DNA of 9,987 nt from JAADHY01 sp964428935 (GTDB taxonomy: Bacteria > Planctomycetota > Planctomycetia > Planctomycetales > Planctomycetaceae): contig CAYSAG010000192.1 in the NCBI GenBank assembly GCA_964428935.1, positions 1 to 9,987 on the forward strand, in the 5' to 3' direction. This document shows, piece after piece, positions 1-6,987 of the stretch. Below the pieces are notes generated by a model. The model was given only the letters and a program-made list of their open reading frames with translations, was not told the origin of the DNA and made no database searches. A program made the position numbers and the translations under genes. Every line of letters begins with the position of its first letter. Position 1 is the first letter of the stretch.

Positions 1-1
1 C

Positions 2-676
2 TCTTCGGTCGAGGAGTTCCTCTACCCGGTCATGGAGGACTTCCGGGTGGACATCACGCTGGGCGAAGGTTTGAACGCCAGAACGCTCAACATGAAGTTG
101 CAGCCTTTCACGGTCATCGGAGCGACGACTCGAAGCGGCATGCTGACCGCTCCACTCCGTGACCGATTCGTCAACCACCAGCACTTGGACTTTTACGAGG
201 TCGACGAGCTGGCGGAGATCATTCGACGCAACGCGAAGAAGTTGCGGTCCGAAATCACGGAGGAGGCGGCTGTGGAACTGGCTCGGCGAAGCCGCGGAAC
301 GCCGCGAAAGGCCAACAACCTGCTCCGGTGGGCTCGCGACTTCGCCGACGTCAAGAACCGCGGCAAGATCACTCGCCAAGTCGCTGTCGACGCGTTGGCC
401 ATGCTGGAGGTCGACGAGCTGGGGCTGGAGGAACGCGACCGTCGCTACCTGCTGACGCTGGTCAACGTCTTCTCTGGCGGGCCGGCCGGCATCCAAGCCA
501 TTGCCTACAACATGAACGTCCCACCGGACACCCTGGAGGACGAGGTGGAGCCGTTTCTGCTTCGCTGCGGATTTGTCCAACGCACGCCGCGAGGACGACG
601 CATTACGCCCGCCGCGCTCCGCCACCTGGGCATTTCGCCCTCCGAAGGCGGCGACAGCCAGCGTCGGCTCTTCTGA
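2..676 (+). CDS. ruvB: Holliday junction branch migration ATPase RuvB, 5'-truncated
   Basis: RuvB is the hexameric AAA+ motor that, with RuvA, drives branch migration of Holliday junctions in recombinational repair. Only the C-terminal part is here: the frame is open to the window edge, and the ATG at 32 is the internal Met of the conserved YPVMEDF segment, not a start. About 224 residues remain of a family length near 340, so Walker A and B are missing. Visible in order are sensor 1 (IGATTRSG, fragment residues 39-46), the arginine-finger segment APLRDRF (50-56), the sensor 2 segment GTPRKANNLLRWARDFA, and the C-terminal DNA-binding winged helix (about nt 440-640) with GGPAGIQAIA and RTPRGRRITPAA. 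The residues after LRDRF (VNHQH) replace the more usual G-containing sequence. The gene ends with TGA at 674-676 and is followed by a 600-base gap, so it is unlikely to be transcribed with clpB. Identification is by recognition of family motifs. Confidence 0.96.
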   Translation, partial: SSVEEFLYPVMEDFRVDITLGEGLNARTLNMKLQPFTVIGATTRSGMLTAPLRDRFVNHQHLDFYEVDELAEIIRRNAKKLRSEITEEAAVELARRSRGTPRKANNLLRWARDFADVKNRGKITRQVAVDALAMLEVDELGLEERDRRYLLTLVNVFSGGPAGIQAIAYNMNVPPDTLEDEVEPFLLRCGFVQRTPRGRRITPAALRHLGISPSEGGDSQRRLF

Positions 677-733
677 CCGGGCCAGCCACGACGCGGTACC
701 TTCCGCCCCGCGACCGGAGCGAGACGGCAGTTG

Positions 734-751
734 GTTCGTGTCTCCACGAAC
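734..751 (+). terminator. Hairpin downstream of ruvB, possible terminator
   Basis: GTTCGTG and CACGAAC form a perfect 7-base-pair stem around a TCTC tetraloop, 57 bases after the ruvB stop codon. There is no T-run after it, so if it ends transcription it is not a classical intrinsic terminator. It could instead protect the 3' end of the ruvB transcript. Confidence 0.35.
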
Positions 752-793
752 GACGTTGGCCAAGCCGCTCGAAGGAGAAAGGGTCGACTGAAA

Positions 794-844
794 CTGGCAA
801 TTTGGCAGCCCGTTCTGAGCCCGGGTCAGCTGCCACTGTGGCAG
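794..844. promoter_or_regulatory. Paired CTGSCA-N3-TGGCAG palindromes, candidate operator
   Basis: Two 15-base sites share one layout: CTGGCA-ATT-TGGCAG at 794-808 (one mismatch from a perfect palindrome) and CTGCCA-CTG-TGGCAG at 830-844 (perfect). Their starts are 36 bases apart. They lie over 430 bases upstream of the clpB start and in no gene. Two similar palindromes at a fixed distance suggest a dimeric regulator binding cooperatively, perhaps for heat-shock control of clpB; that is inference. The sites do not match CIRCE (HrcA) or HAIR (HspR). Alternatively, TGGCAGC at 803-809 pairs perfectly with GCTGCCA at 829-835, which would make an RNA hairpin with a 19-base loop. Confidence 0.45.
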
Positions 845-1065
845 CTTTGGCTGAGGGCGCAGTGCGACGACGTTCGAAACGCGGCACCAAAGGCGTGCGG
901 AGCGTCAAGCTGCGAGACGACGCTTGCTGCGTAAGTCTTTTCTCTTTCGGCTGTTGCAACCAATCCGTCGGACCGATTCCCGGGTGATGCGACGGCAGCG
1001 GGCTTGAGCGGTCTGCCGCGGCGGCCGCACCAGAGGCCTTAGCCACACGACTCATCCAGCCGCGT

Positions 1066-1081
1066 TGGCATGGCATCTGCA
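1066..1081 (+). promoter_or_regulatory. Possible sigma-54 (-24/-12) promoter for clpB
   Basis: TGGCAT-GGCAT-CTGCA resembles the sigma-54 consensus TGGCAC-N5-TTGCA. The GG and GC doublets have the correct spacing, and there are two mismatches (T for C at the end of the -24 element, C for T at the start of the -12 element). Transcription would begin near 1092, giving a leader of about 185 bases before clpB. Chance occurrence in GC-rich DNA is quite possible, and clpB is not a classical sigma-54 target. Confidence 0.2.
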
Positions 1082-1261
1082 GCCGACTGAACCGGACCGC
1101 CTGGAAGCTGCCACGGCATGCCGGCTCCGGCCGGCGCGAGCCTGTCACAGCCGGCGGCCCGTCGGCCGGGCAGGGGAGCTGGTTGCTGACCCCGGACTGC
1201 CGAGGACGAGCGTCCCGGTGTGAAGGTGGGGGCAAAAGAAAACGGGGAGCAGTCCTGGAAG

Positions 1262-1267
1262 AGGAGG
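1262..1267 (+). promoter_or_regulatory. Ribosome binding site deciding the clpB start
   Basis: AGGAGG lies 9 bases before ATG 1277. This favours 1277 over the in-frame GTG at 1220, which would add 19 residues (beginning MKVGAKENGEQ) that are not part of the ClpB family and would place the AGGAGG inside the coding region. Confidence 0.85.
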
Positions 1268-1276
1268 AACGAAAGA

Positions 1277-3916
1277 ATGGCGTTTCGGTTCGACAAGCTG
1301 ACGGTCAAGGCTCAAGAAGCTGTGCAGCGAGCTCAGCACGTGGCCGAGGAGCGGAACCACCAGCAACTGACGCCGCTGCACCTGCTGTTGGCCTTGGTCG
1401 AAGAAGAAGAGGGAATCGTTCGGCCGCTGTTGCAGAAAATCGGCGTGAATCTGCAGCAGCTGCGGTCGATGATCAACAGCGAGCTGGGACGGCTGCCACG
1501 GGTGACCGGCCCGGCCGCCCAGTTGACCGCCAGTCCGCAAATCATGGAGGTCTTCAACGCCGCGCAGAACCGCGCGGACCAAATGAAGGACGCGTACGTC
1601 TCGACCGAACACCTGCTGTTGGCGCTGACCGAAGTCGACGACGCGGCCAAACGGATTCTCGAGCTGAACGGAGTCGAAGAGTCGGACGTCCTGACGGCGT
1701 TGCAGTCGATTCGCGGCGGCCAGCAGGTCACGGACCAGAACCCGGAGGACAAGTACCAAGCGTTGGAACGCTACGGAAAGGACCTGGTCCGACTGGCTCA
1801 GCAAGGCAAGCTCGATCCGGTCATTGGACGCGACGATGAAATTCGGCGAGTCATTCAGGTTCTGTCGCGGCGGCGGAAAAACAACCCGGTGCTGATCGGC
1901 GACCCCGGCGTTGGGAAGACGGCGATCGTCGAAGGCCTGGCCCAACGAATCGTCCACGGCGACGTCCCGCAGAACTTGCGGGACAAACGCGTCATCGCTC
2001 TGGACATGGGAGCCTTGATCGCGGGCACGAAGTACCGGGGCGAGTTCGAGGACCGGCTGAAGGCCGTCCTGCGCGAAATCGAGGAGTCGGACGGGCAAAT
2101 CATTCTGTTCATCGACGAGCTGCACACGGTGGTGGGTGCGGGCGCGGCGGAGGGAGCCGTCGACGCATCCAACCTGCTCAAGCCAGCTCTGGCCCGCGGC
2201 GACCTGCACTGCATTGGAGCGACCACGCTGGACGAATACCGTCAGCACATCGAAAAGGACCCGGCGTTGGAGCGACGGTTCCAGCCGGTGTACGTCAAGG
2301 AGCCTTCGGTCGAAGACACAATTGCCATTCTGCGCGGTTTGAAGGAGCGGTACGAGACGCACCACGGCGTGCGAATCACGGACGAGGCAATCATTGCAGC
2401 GGCCACACTGTCCGACCGGTACATTACCGACCGGTACTTGCCGGACAAGGCCATCGATCTGGTGGACGAGGCGGCCAGCCGGCTCCGAATGGAAATCGAC
2501 TCGATGCCGACCGAAATCGACGAAGCCACTCGGCAGCTGACCCGCCTCCAGATCGAAGCCGCTGCGCTGGAGAAAGAGACCACGGCCGACGCCAAGGCAC
2601 GGCTGGAAGAGCTGCGCCGCGAGATTGCTCGTAAAGAGGAAGAAGTCAAGCAGATGAAGGCTCGGTGGCAAGCCGAGAAGGAGATGCTGGCTCGCATCCA
2701 GCCGCTGCGCGAACGGATCGAACAGTTGCGGACCGAGTACGAGCATGCCTTCAACCGGGCCCGGCAGACGAACCTGAACGACGACTACATTCGGGCTCAT
2801 CAGGCTGAGCAAGAGCTGCGCAAGGCCGAAGAGGAATTGAAACGGCTGGAGGAGCAGTTCCAGGCGACCGCGGCTGACGGCGAGCGAATGATTCGCGAGG
2901 AGGTCACGGCCGAGGACATTGCCAAAGTCGTCAGTGCATGGACGGGCATTCCGGTCGCGCGGTTGCTGCAGTCTGAGCGAGAGAAGTTGTTGCAGATGGA
3001 GGAGAAGATTCACGAGCGGCTGATCGATCAGGAAGAGGCGGTCGAGGCCGTGGCCAACGCTGTCCGCCGGGCTCGCTCGGGACTGCAAGACCGCAACCGC
3101 CCGATCGGGTCGTTCATCTTCCTCGGGCCGACGGGCGTCGGCAAGACCGAGCTGTGCAAGGCTTTGGCCGAGTTCTTGTTCGACGACGAACGGGCCATGG
3201 TGCGGATCGACATGAGCGAGTTCATGGAGCCGCACTCGGTGGCCCGCCTGATCGGCGCTCCGCCTGGCTACGTCGGCTATGAAGAAGGCGGACGGCTGAC
3301 CGAGGCCATTCGACGCCGGCCGTACTCGGTCATCCTGCTGGACGAAATCGAAAAGGCTCACCGCGACGTCTTCAACATCCTGCTGCAAGTGCTGGACGAC
3401 GGACGGCTGACCGACGGACACGGCCGGACGGTCGATTTCTCGAACACCATCGTTGTCATGACGTCCAACCTCGGCAGCCAGTTGATCATGGACTTGGCCA
3501 GCCAAGGGCGGGACGACGAGATTCGAGACCGTGTCATGGAAATCCTGCGCAAGGCGTTCCTGCCCGAGTTCCTGAACCGGATCGACGAAATCATCGTCTT
3601 CAAGCCGTTGGGTCGGAAAGAAATTCGCCAGATTGTCGACCTTCAGCTGCGACGTCTGTCCAAGCAGCTGGAACAGAACGGGTACCAGCTGGAGGTGACG
3701 GAACAGGCCAAAGAGTTGCTGGCGAACTTGGGCTACGACCCGGCCTTCGGCGCTCGGCCGTTGCGGCGCGTGGTTCAGCAGCGGATTCAGAATCAGCTGG
3801 CCAAGGAGTTGTTGTCGGGCAACTACCCGCCCGGCTCGGTCATTCGAATCGACGCCGAAGGCGGGCAGTTCCGGTTCAGCCACGTGGTCCAGGCCGAGCT
3901 GGTCGACACGGCTTGA
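1277..3916 (+). CDS. clpB: ATP-dependent protein disaggregase ClpB
   Basis: ClpB is a cytoplasmic hexameric AAA+ chaperone that, with DnaK, threads and rescues aggregated proteins after heat or other stress. From ATG 1277 the protein has 879 residues, within the normal family range. Domain order: N-terminal Clp repeat domain (about 1-150), linker with VTDQNPEDKYQALERYG, AAA1 with Walker A GDPGVGKT (208-215) and Walker B LFIDEL (Asp280, Glu281), the coiled-coil M domain (about 408-535), then AAA2 with Walker A GPTGVGKT (617-624), the pore-loop segment GAPPGYVGYEEGG, Walker B VILLDEIEKAH and the FLNRIDEI segment. The M domain separates it from ClpA and ClpC. All ATPase motifs are intact, so it should be active. 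The gene uses no TTA, CTA or TCA codon, which is why the exact antisense frame is open over its whole length. It stands alone between a 600-base upstream gap and a strong downstream hairpin. Possible control sites lie at 794-844 and 1066-1081. Confidence 0.98.
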   Translation: MAFRFDKLTVKAQEAVQRAQHVAEERNHQQLTPLHLLLALVEEEEGIVRPLLQKIGVNLQQLRSMINSELGRLPRVTGPAAQLTASPQIMEVFNAAQNRADQMKDAYVSTEHLLLALTEVDDAAKRILELNGVEESDVLTALQSIRGGQQVTDQNPEDKYQALERYGKDLVRLAQQGKLDPVIGRDDEIRRVIQVLSRRRKNNPVLIGDPGVGKTAIVEGLAQRIVHGDVPQNLRDKRVIALDMGALIAGTKYRGEFEDRLKAVLREIEESDGQIILFIDELHTVVGAGAAEGAVDASNLLKPALARGDLHCIGATTLDEYRQHIEKDPALERRFQPVYVKEPSVEDTIAILRGLKERYETHHGVRITDEAIIAAATLSDRYITDRYLPDKAIDLVDEAASRLRMEIDSMPTEIDEATRQLTRLQIEAAALEKETTADAKARLEELRREIARKEEEVKQMKARWQAEKEMLARIQPLRERIEQLRTEYEHAFNRARQTNLNDDYIRAHQAEQELRKAEEELKRLEEQFQATAADGERMIREEVTAEDIAKVVSAWTGIPVARLLQSEREKLLQMEEKIHERLIDQEEAVEAVANAVRRARSGLQDRNRPIGSFIFLGPTGVGKTELCKALAEFLFDDERAMVRIDMSEFMEPHSVARLIGAPPGYVGYEEGGRLTEAIRRRPYSVILLDEIEKAHRDVFNILLQVLDDGRLTDGHGRTVDFSNTIVVMTSNLGSQLIMDLASQGRDDEIRDRVMEILRKAFLPEFLNRIDEIIVFKPLGRKEIRQIVDLQLRRLSKQLEQNGYQLEVTEQAKELLANLGYDPAFGARPLRRVVQQRIQNQLAKELLSGNYPPGSVIRIDAEGGQFRFSHVVQAELVDTA

Positions 3917-3982
3917 CGACGTTGCTAAAGTGAGGACCTGGTTGGTCTGACGAACACAAGGCTTGGCTGCTCAGTGCCACCC

Positions 3983-4015
3983 CGGCGGCGGACCCGGTCG
4001 AGTCGGGTGCCGCCG
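3983..4015 (+). terminator. Strong hairpin between clpB and the DUF1614 gene
   Basis: CGGCGGC (3983-3989) pairs with GCCGCCG (4009-4015), and inside it ACCCG (3992-3996) pairs with CGGGT (4004-4008). The result is a 12-base-pair stem with a 2-base bulge and a 7-base loop. It begins 67 bases after the clpB stop and ends about 50 bases before the next start. The sequence after it contains only a short TCTTT near 4022-4026, not a proper T-run. It is the best candidate for the end of the clpB transcript, or it may insulate or regulate the next gene. Confidence 0.5.
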
Positions 4016-4053
4016 TCGGCTGTCTTTGCGCTCCGTCACCCTCCAGCGTCCAC

Positions 4054-4057
4054 GGAG
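4054..4057 (+). promoter_or_regulatory. Ribosome binding site deciding the DUF1614 start
   Basis: GGAG lies 9 bases before ATG 4067. The alternative in-frame GTG at 3974 would put the 3983-4015 hairpin inside the coding region and add an Arg/Pro/Ser-rich leader of 31 residues, so 4067 is preferred. Confidence 0.6.
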
Positions 4058-4066
4058 CTTTCGGTC

Positions 4067-4792
4067 ATGGAGCCTTACCGCCACGAGTTCCCGTCGCCGG
4101 TCCTTCCGGCCGTCGGCTGCTTGGCTCTTGCCTCGGTGCTTTTGTTTCTGTTCCTGATGCCCTTTCTGTTCGTCGACATGATGCACCAGGCTTTGAGCCG
4201 ACTGCACCTGACGCCGGGCGCGGCCCTGCTGGCCGTCGTGGGCATTCTGCTGGGGTCGCTCATCAACATTCCGGTCCACCGAATCGAGCGCGAAGAAGTG
4301 CAGGTGATTCACCCGGCCGTGGCCGTTTGGGGGATGTGGTGGGTGGTGCCCCGTTTCCAACGGACGCGCACCGAGACCATCATTGCGGTGAATGTCGGCG
4401 GGTGCGTGGTTCCCGCGTTGATTGCCGCGTGGCAAGTCCCGTTCTTGTTGGCGGCGGGAGCGAAGCCGTTGCTGGCCACGGTGTTGGTTACGGTGGCCAA
4501 CGTCGCGGCCTGCTACTCGGCAGCTCGGCCTGTCCGAGGTATCGGCATCATCATGCCGGCCTTCATTTCGCCGTTGGTCTGCATTTTGCTGACTTGGCTG
4601 TTTCTGTCCGCCGGTTCGCCGGAACGGGCGTCGGTGGCGTTTGTGGCGGGCGTGTTGGGACCGTTGGTGGGAGCTGACCTGCTGCACTTGAAAGACGTCA
4701 CACGGGTTCCGACCGGAATTCTGTCGATTGGCGGGGCCGGTACGTTCGACGGAATCGTTCTTTCCGGCGTGCTAGCGGCCCTGTTGGTTTGA
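4067..4792 (+). CDS. DUF1614 family multi-pass membrane protein
   Basis: This is an integral membrane protein of 241 residues with no known function. I recognise it as DUF1614 from GSLINIPVHRI (63-73), AVNVGGCVVP (107-116), ARPVRGIGIIMPAFISP (153-169), GPLVGADLLHL (198-208) and the C-terminal IGGAGTFDGIVLSGVLA (221-237). Hydrophobic segments lie at about 12-36, 50-70, 104-122, 135-152, 160-182, 188-206 and 222-241, suggesting six or seven helices. Polar residues inside these segments (Asn67, Asn109, Asp204, Asp228) are in the most conserved parts and may line a pathway or binding site; that is inference. The gene appears to be a single transcription unit: a strong hairpin precedes it and two hairpins start immediately after its stop. 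It has no functional link to clpB or the archease gene that I can see. Confidence 0.85.
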   Translation: MEPYRHEFPSPVLPAVGCLALASVLLFLFLMPFLFVDMMHQALSRLHLTPGAALLAVVGILLGSLINIPVHRIEREEVQVIHPAVAVWGMWWVVPRFQRTRTETIIAVNVGGCVVPALIAAWQVPFLLAAGAKPLLATVLVTVANVAACYSAARPVRGIGIIMPAFISPLVCILLTWLFLSAGSPERASVAFVAGVLGPLVGADLLHLKDVTRVPTGILSIGGAGTFDGIVLSGVLAALLV

Positions 4793-4831
4793 GCCGCTTC
4801 CCGAGGCGAAGCGGCCGCACCGAACTGTGCG
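4793..4831 (+). terminator. Tandem hairpins directly after the DUF1614 stop
   Basis: GCCGCTTC (4793-4800) and GAAGCGGC (4808-4815) form a perfect 8-base-pair stem with a 7-base loop, beginning on the base after the TGA. It is followed directly by CGCAC (4816-4820) and GTGCG (4827-4831), a 5-base-pair stem with a 6-base loop. There is no T-run, but two back-to-back stems right at a stop codon suggest a transcript end. Confidence 0.45.
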
Positions 4832-5035
4832 AAAGGAGCTTCCATCGGTCGGGCGCTTTGTTTCTTTGCTCCCCTTGCCGTTTCGACGCTCGGCCCAGAA
4901 GACGCGGACCGGCCCGTCGGGGGCGGCGACGCGGCGCGGCCGCCTCGCACCTCGGTTCCTCAGGCCGGAACGTCCGGCGAGCAGGACGGCCCGAGGAACG
5001 CATGCGGCGGAGCGAAAGACGGAGTCTGGGAACCG

Positions 5036-5446
5036 ATGTTCGAAGTCTTCGACCACACAGCCGACGTCGGGCTGAGAATTCGCTCCGAGACGCTCGACGG
5101 CCTGTTTGCGGAGGCCGGTCGGGCGTTGATGTCGGTCTTGATTGACAACCCGGAGGACGTCGTTCCCCGGCAAAAAGACGAACTTCGGCTGAAAAGCGAC
5201 GGCCTGGACTACCTGCTGGTTGACTGGCTCGACGAACTGCTCTACCGATTCAACCAGCACGGCATGTTGTACCGGCAGTTCGAGGTCCGAGTCGAGCAGA
5301 ATGAACTTCGGGCTGCGTTGGCTGGAGAGCGTTTGGACCCGGAACGGCACCGGGTCTTGCAGGAGGTGAAGGCGGTGACGTACCACGGGCTGACGGTTCG
5401 ACGCACGCCCGAAGGGTGGACGGCCGAGGTCATTCTGGACGTCTGA
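5036..5446 (+). CDS. Archease, RtcB activator
   Basis: Archease is a small cytoplasmic metal-binding protein that speeds guanylylation of the RNA ligase RtcB, allows multiple turnovers and broadens its nucleotide use. The protein has 136 residues, close to the usual 140. Family features are FDHTADVG (5-12, with the conserved Asp10), LLVDWLDELLYRF (60-72), EVKAVTYHGL (110-119) and the C-terminal EVILDV with Asp135; the acidic residues near both ends form the metal site in characterised members. ATG 5036 is preceded by GGAG at 5021-5024. The gene lies 60 bases upstream of rtcB on the same strand, matching the well-known archease-rtcB pairing. The bases 4832-5035 before it contain no gene I can support. 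Confidence 0.95.
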   Translation: MFEVFDHTADVGLRIRSETLDGLFAEAGRALMSVLIDNPEDVVPRQKDELRLKSDGLDYLLVDWLDELLYRFNQHGMLYRQFEVRVEQNELRAALAGERLDPERHRVLQEVKAVTYHGLTVRRTPEGWTAEVILDV

Positions 5447-5494
5447 TCCAGTCAAAACGCCAAGTGAACACGCCCTGTGGCGGTTTGTTTCGAC

Positions 5495-5501
5495 AGGAGG
5501 T
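5495..5501 (+). promoter_or_regulatory. Strong ribosome binding site deciding the rtcB start
   Basis: AGGAGGT, a perfect anti-Shine-Dalgarno match, ends 5 bases before ATG 5507. It rules out the in-frame GTG at 5477, which would add 10 residues and bury this site in coding sequence. rtcB can therefore be translated well independently of the upstream archease gene. Confidence 0.9.
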
Positions 5502-5506
5502 GTGCC

Positions 5507-6970
5507 ATGTCGCAGCAAGGATTTCAGGGGCCTTTGGAGAAAGTCAACGACTGGTGCTGGCGCATTCCCAAGACGTACAAGTCGGGCATGCGTGTGGACG
5601 GGCTGATTTTCGCCAGTGAAGAAATGATTGAGCAGATTCGGGCGGACCAGGCTCCGGAGCAGGTGGCGAACGTCGCGACGCTGCCGGGCATTCAGTCGGC
5701 CAGCCTGGCCATGCCCGACATTCACTGGGGCTATGGCTTTTGCATTGGAGGCGTCGCGGCCATGGCTCCGGACGAAGGCGGAGTCATTTCTCCGGGCGGG
5801 GTCGGCTACGACATCAACTGCGGCGTCCGTCTGGTGCGGACGAACCTAAGCTGGTCGGAAGTCGAACCGCGCCTGTCGGCGTTGGTGGAGGAACTGTTCC
5901 GGTCGGTGCCGGCAGGAGTGGGCCGCACGGGGAAGTACCGGTTTGGACGGCAAGAGCTGCGGGCACTCATGGCCGAAGGCTGTCGCTACTTGCTGAAAAA
6001 GGGCTTGGCCACCGAAGCGGACTTGGAGTGTTCGGAAGCCGGCGGGTCGTTGGCGGACGCCGACCCCGACGCGGTCAGCGAGCGAGCGTTGGAGCGGGGC
6101 GAAGAGCAGTGCGGAACGCTCGGCTCGGGCAACCATTTTCTCGAGTTGCAGGTTGTCGAAGAAATCTTCGATGAGGAGGCAGCTCGGGTGTTGGGGCTGG
6201 AGCCGGAAGGTTTTTGCGTCATGATTCACTCCGGTTCCCGCGGCTTGGGACACCAGGTTTGCGACGACGCGCTGAAGCAGCTTCGCCGCGCTCCGGACAA
6301 GTACGGAATTGCTCTCCCCGACAAGCAGCTGCTGTGCGCTCCAATTCACAGCCCCGAAGGACAGCGCTACTTGGCAGCCATGCGAGCAGCGGCCAACTTC
6401 GCCTGGTGCAACCGTCAGCTGCTCATGTGGCAGACTCGCGAGGTCTTTGAGCGGTTCTTCGGTCGCTCCTGGCAGGACTTGCAGATGAACTTGATTTACG
6501 ACGTGGCCCACAACATTGCCAAGCTGGAAGAGCACCAGGTCAACGGACAGCGGAAGAAGGTTTGGGTGCACCGCAAGGGGGCGACGCGGGCCTTTCCGCC
6601 CGGTCATCCAGAGGTGCCGGCGCGGTACCGTTCGATTGGTCAGCCGGTGCTGATTCCCGGAGACATGGGGCGAGCCAGCTGGGTGCTGGTGGGGCAGCCG
6701 GGCAGCATGGAAAAGACGTTCGGCACGACTTGCCACGGAGCCGGCCGAGTGCTCAGCCGCCACCAGGCCATCAAGAAAGCTCAGGGACGGAGAATCGACC
6801 GCGAGCTGGCCGAACGGGGAATCGTGGCGCGGGCCCGAAGCTGGCGGGGGCTTGCAGAGGAACAGCCCGACGCCTACAAAGACGTGGACTTGGTGGTCGA
6901 GGTGGTGCACGAGGCCGGCATTTCGAAGAAAGTCGCGAAGTTGCGACCCGTGGGAGTCATTAAAGGGTGA
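5507..6970 (+). CDS. rtcB: RNA-splicing ligase RtcB
   Basis: RtcB is a GTP- and Mn2+-dependent ligase that joins RNA 2',3'-cyclic phosphate or 3'-phosphate ends to 5'-OH ends through a guanylylated histidine, acting in tRNA splicing or RNA repair. The protein has 487 residues, matching the family. All catalytic residues are present, with the corresponding Pyrococcus horikoshii residues in brackets: Asp102 and Cys105 in GYDINCGVRL (D95, C98), His210 in GSGNHFLEL (H203), His241 in MIHSGSRGLGHQV (H234), His335 in YDVAHNIAK (H329), and the guanylylated His410 in TCHGAGR (H404). The C-terminus ends in LRPVGVIKG as is typical. There is no intein and no frameshift. It follows the archease gene by 60 bases and probably shares its transcript. 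No rtcA or rtcR regulator is in the window, so the Escherichia coli type of rtcBA control does not apply visibly here. A structured gap follows the gene. Confidence 0.98.
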   Translation: MSQQGFQGPLEKVNDWCWRIPKTYKSGMRVDGLIFASEEMIEQIRADQAPEQVANVATLPGIQSASLAMPDIHWGYGFCIGGVAAMAPDEGGVISPGGVGYDINCGVRLVRTNLSWSEVEPRLSALVEELFRSVPAGVGRTGKYRFGRQELRALMAEGCRYLLKKGLATEADLECSEAGGSLADADPDAVSERALERGEEQCGTLGSGNHFLELQVVEEIFDEEAARVLGLEPEGFCVMIHSGSRGLGHQVCDDALKQLRRAPDKYGIALPDKQLLCAPIHSPEGQRYLAAMRAAANFAWCNRQLLMWQTREVFERFFGRSWQDLQMNLIYDVAHNIAKLEEHQVNGQRKKVWVHRKGATRAFPPGHPEVPARYRSIGQPVLIPGDMGRASWVLVGQPGSMEKTFGTTCHGAGRVLSRHQAIKKAQGRRIDRELAERGIVARARSWRGLAEEQPDAYKDVDLVVEVVHEAGISKKVAKLRPVGVIKG

Positions 6971-6987
6971 CGACTCGGACAGCCGAC

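Larger units (their letters stand above)
677..1276. other. Gene-free intergenic region ruvB-clpB
   Basis: No credible gene lies in these 600 bases. Open frames crossing it on both strands are rich in Arg, Ser, Pro and Ala, have no recognisable motif, and are continuations of frames shadowing ruvB or clpB. It holds a hairpin at 734-751, paired 15-base palindromes at 794-808 and 830-844, a sigma-54-like motif at 1066-1081, a short GC hairpin (CGGCC/GGCCG) at 1155-1168, and the clpB ribosome binding site at 1262-1267. I found no convincing -35/-10 promoter. A small RNA cannot be excluded. Confidence 0.6.

Noticed and set aside
328..987. A 219-codon plus-strand frame running from inside ruvB into the gap.
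   Set aside because: Its first half overlaps ruvB in another frame, the composition is Arg/Ser/Pro/His-rich, and no motif is seen.
603..1235. A 210-codon minus-strand frame across the ruvB-clpB gap.
   Set aside because: The low-complexity Arg/Ser/Pro/Ala composition is typical of non-coding GC-rich DNA, and the frame overlaps the ruvB end.
1220..1276. Upstream GTG start for clpB.
   Set aside because: The extra 19 residues are not ClpB-like, and AGGAGG at 1262-1267 is well placed for ATG 1277.
1145..3883. A 912-codon open frame on the minus strand covering clpB.
   Set aside because: It is in exact codon register with clpB, so it stays open simply because clpB uses no TTA, CTA or TCA codon. 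Its protein is rich in Gln, Val, Leu, Asp and Arg with no recognisable domain.
3974..4066. Upstream GTG start for the DUF1614 protein.
   Set aside because: It would put a strong hairpin in the coding region and add a 31-residue Arg/Pro-rich leader; ATG 4067 has its own GGAG.
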